NCBI GenBank assembly: GCA_025642075.2
Contig: JAODUO010000075.1
Location: 144,501-208,500, forward strand
Direction: 5' to 3'
Source: Ridgeia piscesae
Lineage: Eukaryota; Annelida; Polychaeta; Sabellida; Siboglinidae
DNA: 64,000 bases
The translations under genes and the position numbers were made by a program. Shown one piece after another: positions 42,297 to 54,200 of this stretch; position 1 is the stretch's first letter; the number at the start of each line of letters is the position of its first letter. The notes under the pieces are model-generated. The model worked only from the letters and a program-made list of their open reading frames with translations. It did not search any database and was not told where the DNA came from.

Positions 42297-45200
42297 CATA
42301 AAATATATATGTGTGTGTGTGTATCAAGTGCTGTTACTCATAATGAGCCTGTTGTAGGGTTGGATTGTCGCGACAGACAGCGTGGAGGAACAGAGCTACA
42401 CAGTGAGGAACTTGCGGCCTGACACCGTCTATATGTTCCTTATCAGGGCCCAAAACTCTCACGGACGCAGTCTGCCAAGCCAGGTGTCCGTGCCTGTCAG
42501 AACCAAAGGTTGGTTTCCAAAATATTTTACAGTTTGATTCCAGTTCCCAAGCTTGGAAATGTGTTCACTGCATTGATCTTAGAAAGAGAAGCTAAAAGTT
42601 CACACATCATTCCGATTTCTCTGTCTTTGTTCTTTGAAGAAGTAAATTGCCTATTTTTGTATTACAGTGTACCATGAATTGTAATTTAAATTTTCGGTGA
42701 CATAAAGATTAAAAATTTTTTTTTGAATAAATCATTGTAGTCTGTAAAATGTAAAAAATACCTGTTTACAAATTTTTGCCCGATCACTATTTTATAATGT
42801 TTTTGAAACTTATTATGTAACAAAAAGGCATTGTGTTGATTAGTTGTAACAATTATATAACTTGTTATTCATTCAGGCGGCACGGGTGTGCGACCAACCG
42901 TGACCCCATATGACCTGCAACTAGTTGCGGAGAAACTGAGTGGTCATGTGGTACAGATGAAACAGCCAGAGGCCATCAGCTCTACAGCGGTCAAGATCAG
43001 TTGGGAGGTCAGTGCAGTGGTCAGTTTTCTTCAGTTTCTACCATGTATGATGGTCTGCAACATTTGGTGTCAGAAGTGGGATATTGCAGGATATGTGAGG
43101 ATACTCACAGAGATATGCAACAGTGACATTCCTTTAAATTATGGCACATTACATCACATATCTTGCTTATCCTGGCTTTCTATTACTGGCAGTGGCTGTT
43201 AACAATTCTCACCATCTTGTCTGTCAGGTGAGAAAAGCACTGCGTTACATCGAAGGCTTCCACATCAAGTACCGTGTGTTGCCCGGCTCTGACCAGCGTC
43301 GTGCTGACCAATCGTACAGTGGACGGATTGAGTACACGATCGAGACGGTAACTGGGAATGGGGCGACAATGTATGTGCTGCGCAACTTGCACCGATTCAC
43401 GTGGTACGAGATCCGCGTGCAGCCTTTCTACAGCAGTGTGGAAGGACCTGCAAGCAATATCATCAGAGTGCGCACATTCGAAGACGGTTAGTACGACAGA
43501 TGTGAAGACATCAATGACTTGTTGCTCTCTCTCTCTCACCTCTGTAACATCACATTTGTAATAGGTTCTACTCTTCCTACAATGCCTTAGTTCACTCATC
43601 CGTATAAAGACGTTCCTGACTGTTGATAATAGTCTGTGTGTGTACGGTAGTTCTGGTGCAGTGGTTGTTATATGTCTGAGACATTCACATGGTGTCTACT
43701 ATGAGTGAGTGTTTTGAGTAATCCTATGCACTGGATACTGTACTGAATAAAAACCTAGCTAGTCCGCTCACATGTGAAATGTGAAACCAACAATGTTACT
43801 AAACGGGTTGACGTGAATTGGACAGAATAAACCGCCTTGACCAAACTTGACTGCGGCATTGGAAAGTTTAATATAAATTATCACAAATGATAGACTATAA
43901 AATTGTAATATGTCTGATAACCATATGTTATGTCCTTGTACTGCATTAAGTTATGTGCTGTTACTTACCTTCATGTAAGCAACCATCGTGTTTACAAGCA
44001 TTGCTTACTCCTGTAAGAAAACCTGTCCAGCGTCGATCATCTGGTTCTGATTAAATTTTGTGTCCCTATAGTTAATACAAACGTTGGGAATAGGGATTTT
44101 TCTGTAGCTGCACTTACTCTTTGGAATATGCTTCCTTCCAATGTTAGATCAATTGAAAATATTGCCAAATTCTGCCTTTATTTAAAAATGAACCTTTATA
44201 GCCTTGCCCATCCACCATAGCTTCTTGATGTATCAATCCATCTGTTGACAACGGGAATGTTTATTGACTTTGGTATTGATCAACTCTTTCATATTGATGT
44301 GCCTGTGAGTTTGGCTTCCCAAGATTTAGGCACAATAAAAGTTGTGTTATTATTATTGTTGTTTTGTTTTTGTATTGTTTACATCATGAGATCTCTTCTT
44401 CCAGTTCCTACAGCGCCACCACAGAAGGTCGAGGTAAAGTTCGAGAAGAATGGAACGCTTCATCTGTCATGGCAGCCACCCCCTGTCAGTGAAATTAACG
44501 GCCCTATAAGAGGCTATAAGGTAAGGCTTCATCTTTCGTGGCAGCCACCCCCTGTCAGTGAAATTAATGGCCATATAAGAGGCTATAAGGTACAGCTTCA
44601 TCTTCGTGACAGCCACCCCCATCAGCGAAATTAATGGCTTTATAAGAAGCTATGTAGTAAAAGACTTCATCAACTAACTAAAATGCCCAGAGTGTCCATT
44701 TGTGTTGTCTTTGGAATGTCTCTCTTAGGTAAAACAATGATCAAGTAAAGCCATGTTCACATGTACTGTTGATGAAGGAGAGAGTGGTGTGTTTATTGGC
44801 CTCCAGTGACAGAGGCCTTGTGTCTGTTCCACCATTGAATTAAGTACAGCCGGAGCAAATTATGTCATTGTGCTGTTTTAAAACTAACCACATAGTACAT
44901 AAACTTATCTAATTATGAAGAAATAGTCACTATTCACCATAAACTGTCTACAGTCAACATACCTTTACCCAAGTTTCAACTTTGAATTACACTTGCTGTT
45001 TCAGATATTCATTTCTGGAAATGAGTCAAAGTTCAACCGTGAGATTACGACAAATGCCAGCACGTTCCGCGTGACTGCACAACACCTGGTACCGGACATG
45101 GTCTACCGAGTCCAGGTGCTTGCTTGGAACAAGATGGGGGATGGTGTGAAAAGCGTCCCTCTGGTTCTAGGTCAGTGGTCAAGTTTACTCAAGGTGGCGT

Positions 45201-48200
45201 GGCACTCACTAAAAACAGTTTAATAAGTTGAAATACTGTGGATATAAAACAGTATTAAAATATCAGTATAAAATCAGTATTAAAATGTATTTATTTGTTT
45301 ATTTTTCAATTCTAAAGTGTTATAAATTTGATGGTATCACAAGATAGCTGCTTTGGATTTTGCACATCACAATGAAAGTATTAACATAATCATTATTACA
45401 CCATATTCAGTGCAGTTAAATGTACAAATGTTCACAGCCACAATGTCAGTGGCAACTGTTTTTCCACATCATTCATGCCATGTTTCTATGTCTTACAAAT
45501 ACTTTCCATGGTTTTAACCAGGGACCTATTTTGTCCCATAAAATATAGCCTGTAAAATACGTAGTTTGGAGACTCTCTTTACCAAAGTTTGCGATTGATT
45601 CTTTTGTTAATGTGTCTCCAGGCGACAAAGACGGAGGTGGCCTGATGAGGGGCATTGTGGGACAGCCGTGGTTTATTGCGACATTGATCGGCATCATAGG
45701 GGGCACTCTTTGGCTCGCGCTGTGCATATTCAGCATCTGGTTGTACAGAAAGAGACGGGCGGGGAAGAAAGTGAAGAAGAACGGCTCACTCGGTGGTGAG
45801 ACACCCCTCGTATAGCTCCTACAATCCATTTATCCTCTTGCCTATCGTATTCCCTCATAAAAAGACAGAACAACAACCTTTCACAAACAAGCTAGCATGT
45901 CGGAAAATAGTAAAAATCTGGACAAAAGAAATTTTGAATTGCTGAAGGAGTTTTGTTGTTATTTTTGATGTACACAAACCAGTGGCGTGATCTCTGCTGC
46001 CTCTATTTGGTATGTTAGGCCAGTATATAAAGTCGCACATTAAACGTTTAACAGTTTTTCTTTCTTTCTTAACTGCTATAAATCACAACATTGCAATCTT
46101 TCTAATTTACTGATTTTGTTTTGCAGCCCACAAGAATGACCCACAGTCAAGGTACACACCTACTGAAACTTTACTACCCGGTAGTTCAGTACTTGATTGC
46201 ATGCATAGACAGTTACTAAATCATGGACAATTATATTAGGAAACAACAAGAATGTGGTGAATTTCCTACATGCAAGAAACTATTTGTTTACATGCATATG
46301 AAACGTACATAAATCAGTCGATGTTACAGTGATGACAGGTTTCATTTTACTTTGCATGATTTCAGATTTAGTGTAAAATATTTCACAGTTTCTTAAATTT
46401 ATTACGCCAATGAGCAGTTGTGTTCATAACTTGAAAATGAATTTGTTCAGCTGTAATTTATTGTCTTTGTTGTCATAATGAGTTTGATGTTTCCCACACA
46501 GACTAGGTACCTACCTGAATACGCCTAATTACATGCAGAAAGATATTGCAAACCACGGTAAGCAGGCATGTTGTACTGTGAGACGGAAGTTGACGAAACA
46601 TTCACAAAACGTTGTGTTTATAAATGACGAACATCAAAGCACTCTTGTCTAGATTAAGAAAGTCTGAAACTCGTAATATGTAACTTCAGCTTGCAAGTTT
46701 TGTGAATGTTCCGATAATCTTCCAACTTGTGTGATCGATACTCATCGATGTTGTTTGTCTTTGCAAAGGTTAGAACAGATTTCAAATCAGACTGCTCTGT
46801 TGAGTGACAGCTGTCAATCAGGGTCAGCTGGTGACCAAGGCAACGAGGCTGCTAGTGGCCAGCCACGTAAGATATGACACATCATTCTACCTCGTTGCTT
46901 CGGTGCCTTTGGTGGATTGGTGTATGCTTGATGCATATATTAGTAGGTTCCAATACCTTCGGTTGCAGAGGAAGTAGTGGAAAGTGCTTTTTCAGAGACA
47001 ATTGTGTATTAGTATATTTGGGAAGCTAGTTTATTAGATCATCTAGTTATAATAAATGGACCGTGATTAGTATATAAATAAATATTTGAAACGTATGATT
47101 GTAACTTATTAAGATTAATTAAGTGACATAAATGGTACAGTTAACGTGAGCATATGCTGTTGGTTCTTGTCAATAACATAACTTGTTTGCTCTGCATCAG
47201 TGGACAATGATTAAGTTAATAATGCTGGATCATAAAGTGGACATATTATGAAGTAGTGTCGTTGCTTGTACCCTCTATGCCTTACCACCAAGGCCAGTGG
47301 TAGGGTTTGTGGTGTTGGTATCTAATGGTACAGGATGTCTAATGTCTAACAATTGAGCACGCTAACAAGAATTGTTCACTCAAGGTGGCTTGATTCATTG
47401 GCATTACATTTTGCTAAGTATGTGACGCAACTGATTCATAAATATGTTAACGTGTTTGCATACTTTACTGAATACAATTCTCTTTTTAATTACAAAGATT
47501 GCCTCTGTGCATGTATATGGTGACATCGTCTGATGTACCAGTGGTGTCGTCTTGGGAAGTAGAACACAAGTTGAGACAGTCAAGTTAATGAATAAGTTAC
47601 TGTTGGATACTTGGATATGATAGAAAGAATTGTGCTCAGTAATTGTTAATAATAATAATACTATGTTCTGAAACAATGTATGCCTGTGAAGACAGTGTTT
47701 GTCAATGCAGTTCCTTTGTGTTATAGTGGCTTTATGGCTTGGGCATAGTGGAATAGAACATGATTGCTAAGGAATGATAAGTACTGCTTAGCTTCACAGA
47801 TAGGGTGCTTCTAAGGTTTGGGAAGTCAGTGCCGTAAATGAGGAAGACATCAACATTCAAGTTGCTTTTATAATTTTGTATTTTTACATCGAATTCACTT
47901 GGCTGTGTTTTATGAGTTAATCTAGCTAGAAGTATTCTATTGGCTGTAATATATTCTAGGCTATAAATATACATTGCAAATAATTCTTAATCAAAACAAC
48001 GTATTGTGAATCTTATTTGTGAATCTTAACCCCCACTTGTTGTACGCTGGTGCACCTAGTTTCTGGCTACTGGTGGCTGTGTAAACAACTACAACATTAC
48101 GTCTGGGCACGTGGTGGTCTGGTCATCACAGCGTATGTTGGAGAAATATGAGAAGCTACAGTGGCGCCATCTATGGAGCGGGACAGCTATTAATGCTATT

Positions 48201-51200
48201 GCGGATATGAAAACTAGGCAGCATGGTAGATAATATCTTGGCAACCACGCATTGAGAGACAAACGCAGTCTCTACGGACTGTAGTTTTGGAAGACATTTT
48301 AGATTTCCCAGAAACAATTCTAATGAATCATGAATACGATGTGTTGTGTTAGTTTTGTTATTATATATATGTATGTATATATTTTATTCATTTGTTTGTC
48401 AGAGAAGCCAGAGCTCATAAATGTTATGAGTTCAGATGTGACTCTTCTGCAGCTTCACACTAATATCAACATGTGTTAAGTTGTCTTTGTTGGTGAATCA
48501 ACTTTATGCCAATGTGTCTTCTAGTGGAAGCCCTGCGTCCAGACGTGGCGAATGTGATGGGGCAGGGGGTGGACGCCCCCTCCAAGGAGAACCTCTACAA
48601 CACCCCCGAGATCCCCTCCATACCCATGAAGACATTCTACAACAGGGGTAACCACGGAGTCGCCCCATACGCCACAACCACTCTCATCAGCAACCCCCAC
48701 GAGGCACATGGGTCCGGGAACGCTTTCAGACCCATAGACGCTGACCACCCCCAGAACAGTGGGTCGGGGGAGAGTGGACGGGGTCAAGGCGAGATGAACT
48801 GGGCTAATGACAGCAGCACGGATAACAGCCGCTCTAACATGGGTAAGTGGGGCTTAGAACAGGATGTTGTATTCTCGAGCCTGATATTCTTATGAACCGT
48901 TTAGCAAAATTTTGCTCTTTAAAACCAATTTTGCTCTTTAAAACAGATTTCGCTCCATAACAGTGATTGGAAATGGTGTCCTCAGTGATCTGGTGTCACA
49001 TGGAAGCGCCCTTGGTGATCTGGCATTAATTTTCTGCATTAAGCGTTTATTAACTTTGTGAAACTGTTCTCTGGAATCAACAGATCATTGCAGGACACTT
49101 TCTCTGAAGATTTCTTACTAATTTTGCATATAAAAATACAAAGATGGTCTAACAAAAATTTAGACTCAATATTTTTTCTGTGGGTTTCTCATTGAACATA
49201 TTGACCAAATATTGACACAAATTACCTTGAAAACCATAGGCTGTGTTCCTGGAATTCAGCACCCTATGCAGGTCATGTTTAATCAGTGTGATGTACGTAC
49301 TGCAAGCTGCGCGCAGCTGTTGACATTTGTGAGCTAATCTGTATGTTTACATTGAAAGTTGACACATCAAACCAGGGAATTAACGAGTAAAATGTCGGCA
49401 GCTGCCATCTTCCTTTGTGTGGTATTTCATTGCTTCCTCTCTAGAGACACTTCTGGGTCTGATGTTAGGCATTCCCAGTTTTTCAATGTGTGAATTTGTG
49501 TTTGTCGTGTTATTGCAGAAGCTGGGTATTTGCAACAGGATGGTGCTCTAGAGAGCGAATATGAAGGTGTAAATGCAGGTAAGGATCTTGTCTTTTTGCT
49601 TATATTTGGTATTCGTGGCGCTGAAAGAAAAATCGTAAATAGTTTTTTTCGAACACTGTGCACTTGGATCACTGGTTAGCAGATGTAATGAATCGTGTGG
49701 AAGGTTTTGGGTTGTGGTGTAATATCTGCGATAAATGGAATTGCTTCACAGTTATTTGATAAAATATTGATTAATTCAAGAGTTAATTATTTAAAACAGA
49801 ATTATATATTTATTGATAAAACTTTACCATACACTGACACCACGTATGTTGTTACAGGGGAGCAGGAGCCCATGCTACAGCGAAGATACGGCTCACCCAA
49901 TCACCCCGTTCTCTTCCTACCCCCGCCACCAGAACACCCTCCTCCAAGTGACATTGGTACACCCCCTGACTCCCCCCGCAATTCATTCATCTCACCCTCT
50001 TCGGGGTACGACAGTAACCGAGGGTTCCGACCATACCCTCGGCGAGGTGGTCATGAGGGTGCATGTTACGCACCCCGTAGTGATTACTCGGACAATGACA
50101 GACATCAGGGGTCACGACCCCACGATGGTCGCCCCCATCACCCCAGACATGGCAGCGAGAAACGCCTTGGTAACACGGACACAATGGGTTCGCATAATCG
50201 CGGCAGCTCACCAAAATCAAAGGATGCGTTGTCTCCAAACATGTCACATTACGCGCTTCAGAACGACCCCCGGTCGTATTCGCCCCGAGCTATGAGCGAA
50301 CCGGAACGGGGCCCCACGCCCCCGGTAAGGGCCTACAAGCTTGTCCCAATCCGGGACAATGACATTCACAGGGCCTATAGTGATACGGACGGTGCCCCCG
50401 TGCCCCCTTTGCGGATGCTCTCAGGGGGACATTCGCCCCCTTCGCCGGCACCCCTTGACCCTATGATGGACCGCGGGGTGCAATCGTCACTGCCCAGTTT
50501 AGCCAATGAGTGCACAAACAGGTACGAGTCTAGTCCGTCTCTTGTGTGCATGTTTATGTCAGGCTTGCAATTTTTATATTGTGGGAGTTTAGGATTATAA
50601 TATTTATGGTTTCTGTTACCACACATGTGTAAGAAATATGTGTAATTACTCCCCAAATAAACAGTAAAAGTTCTTTTTCAAGGCCAGGTAGAATAATTTT
50701 TTGGTGACACCTTTTAGAAAATACCTATTGGATCTGGGGGAAAATTAGTTTAAAGAAGTCATATAATGACTTTTCAAAGAAGAAACACTTGCATGAACTA
50801 ATCCTTTGTGACACTACTTTGTGATTGAGACATGGTAATATAAATTACACTGGTAAACATTTTTGCTTTTAAAAATCAAAGTGTTTACCACATTTTGAGG
50901 GATGGGTTGAATCGGTAATAAAAGCAGAACAGTTTTATGACTGCAAATTTATTAAACAAACCTTTAAATGGATACTCCAGTCAGTGAGAGATTCCCAGTA
51001 TAAATGTATATATGTATAATATATTGATTGTGCATAGTAATTGTGCACAACAATTGTCATTAACCAATTAATTATAGTATAATTGTACCAAAAAACATGC
51101 TTGGATTCAGAGTGCTGCCATCTTCAGGCACAGAACCAGTGACTGCTTACATCACTGGCGCATGCACTTTCAAACATTTTACGTCTGTCCAATGGTATTT

Positions 51201-54200
51201 GACGTATCAAGTACGTCATGGTTTGCTTACGTCACTATCACAATTTTCCGCGAGGCCTCCGTCAATCATCGCCTTTGCCAACAATGCGCCAGTGACGTCA
51301 GCGATTTGGCTTAAGTCATTGGTTCTGTACCTCAATATGGCAGCACCCATGAACTCAAGACTGCATGTTTTTTGGTACAATTACACTATAATTAATTGTT
51401 TATTAACGATCTCTGTGCACCATTACTATGCACAACTAATATATAATACACATGTAAGTTAGTACTGTGAACCTCTCACTGACTGGAGTATCCCTTTAAG
51501 ATGATATAATTATACTGATAGTTAATTTGTTTCATCCACAGGTCGGATAACCCTATGTGTGATCCGACTATGTACAGACCTGACTCACTAGTGGAGGATA
51601 TGGAACCCAATTATGACGACTACATGGCTGGGGCCAGAAACCCTGACTGTCCATCACCCGGCTCCAGCAATGGAGACAGCAATGCTGCTGGTAGGTGGGG
51701 GTGAGGCAACCTCTTGGAACAGCCTTTAACGTGGACAGCTGTGTTGTTTGTGGTTGGGTGGTGACAGTTATTAGAACAGACAGTTGTTATATTGTAATAC
51801 TATGTTGTCTTGTGCAATTGTGTAACAGTATGTTTTTTTTCGTTGTCACACATTGATGCCATATTTGTTGTATTATTGTAACAGTATCATTATTTTATTA
51901 ACATAAAATTTCCTGTGATTACATCACATTTACAGCATGAGTTTCATTGATCCGTCAGAAATACATACTCATACATCCACAGCTTTATGTAATAAGTACA
52001 CATAAATTTACAGTAATATATTACAGTAAACAAATTAAATAAACACAGAAAATGTCATAACAATTAAAAACAAACCAAAATATTTTATCAATTTAAAAAT
52101 TATAGAAATAAAATAATAATTAAATAAAATTATTATAATAAATAAAACATACAGTTATTCATGCATGTAAATGTTCACAATTGTATATATATCGTTCCTG
52201 ACAAGTTTAGAAATAATTTGATAGGTTCGATGATGGCGGCATGGGCAAGTGTGACAGACAATAGTGACACGAACTGTAGCTCAGTACGGAGCAGTGGAGC
52301 CAGCTCTAGTGACGCATCGTTTCTGGCCGAGGCTGACTTTGCCAGTGCAGTCGCTAAGGCTGCTGAACTCTCGGGACTCACAGTCATCGGGTCAACAGTT
52401 CATGACCCCAACGCAGGGCGGGAAAGAGAACGCGAGCGTGAGAAAGGTGTGTACTGATATTCTCGTTTGTTAGCCGACACAATGGGAATTTTATATTTCA
52501 TGTTTTTCTGGGGTGATGAAGAATATTTGCAGGTGTATCTTCACATATGATGACTATTGAATTACCCCAGTGGTAAGTGTTATGACTACTGAATTAAGTG
52601 TTATGAATTAAATTAGTTTGAATGTCATAAGCTGATGTTTCACATCAGGACATACCTGTGTTAATACCAGGCCACTTTACAGGGTTGGCTTTCACAACCA
52701 GGTCAAGTTAGTTGATAAAACTGTGTTCGTGGCTTCTATTTTGTATTTTCATCCGGCCGTTTGAACTTTACTGTGGATAGCTGAAAGAACTTTTAAATGA
52801 CACACACATTTAATTTATTATTTTTAAGTTATGCATACTTCAACAAGGTTTATCGTGTACATGATATGATGCATTCCTTGCAAGTGTCTAATTTGATTTT
52901 TAATAAGAAAAGCAAGTTTGTTGTAACATGTGATTATTTCATTGACCTGGCATCACATTTGAGCGGCCCAAATGCTTCTCTGGTCTCTACCCTGCCCTAA
53001 TAGCTACCCTGATGACTGTTTCAGTGAAGAAAACATACCGCCAGCGTAGTGAGCGTTCTAAGCGTCCCTCGAGCCCCTACAGTACAGACAGTAACTACAG
53101 CTCTGTCGCCATACCTCACAAACCTTACCCCAAGTCAGAGCGTAAACGTCAGCTTCAAGAGCCAGTGCGACCGAGCCGCCGTAACTCAGGCCACAACTAC
53201 GACTACAATGGGTCACCTGACAGGAGGTCGCGACCTCCAATCAAGACAAAACCACAGATTCCACAGCACGGTAAATGAACGGGCGAGATGTAACAGAATG
53301 AGACATGTGGTTTCCCCCTCTGATGTCCCTGTCTGTCAGGCATGACTTTTCCATGCAGTCGCTCCAACTTTTCTTCTCCTGGGGTCGGTTTCATAAAGCC
53401 GCGTAACTTTATGAGCAATTATGCGGTCTACTAGTCGCAGCTAACAGTGACTATTCATCGTAGCTAACAGCCAGTTTTGAGACCAATTTAGCATTTGCGT
53501 AAACAAATCGACGTAGAATTGACCTAATTAGGTTGCGGTGGGGAATCCCTGTATTTGTAGTGTCTGTAGACACCCTTTTTCACTTTAGCTGCAGCCTTTG
53601 CCATTCGTGACAAGCTTTAATGAATGTAAATGATACCTACCGGAGGTAGTGTAAACATTAAAAATAATAAGTTGAGAGTGGGCGTGTCAGGAGCATCAAC
53701 GAACTTGGGGAGCATCACGTAAATATGTCAAATAGCATAAATTTACGCCTACTAAATACGTGGTGCAGCCTAAGTGCAACTATGGAGCTGACTCGTGAAA
53801 CGAAGGTTACCATAACTTTACAACAGAAAAAGATTACCATAACTTTACAACATTTTAGGCTTTCGACAAATTATCGCCCACTGTGACGTTGTAAGCAGGC
53901 TCTATTAAACCGGCCCCTGGGCATAGTGCATGGTAGCATACAGCAAATAAGTTTATTAACTTTCTGACTCATGAAGAATTCAGGCAAGTGCCAAATTTTA
54001 AAGGGTCTGTGAGGCAAAATAATTCTAAAATGAAAGGTGATATTTTACTATTTCTGTTGTCATTCTGCTGCTGAGGATCCTTAAACCACGGTACACTTTG
54101 ATGTGATTGACCTCTTGAGTGTCTGTATGTCTGTATGATTGACCCCTTTTTATCTGTGTGATTGACCCCTCTTGCTGTCAGTCGTACTTGTGACTATGAC

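Noticed and set aside
45795..45815. Short membrane-anchored Robo ending GETPLV by reading through the transmembrane exon donor
   Set aside because: The donor is a good GTGAGA, no AATAAA follows closely, and downstream exons rejoin the frame perfectly.
50325..50330. Donor-like GTAAGG within the CC3 motif
   Set aside because: Use would leave phase 0 and break the frame with the phase-2 acceptor at 51542; the string is explained by Val-Arg codons.
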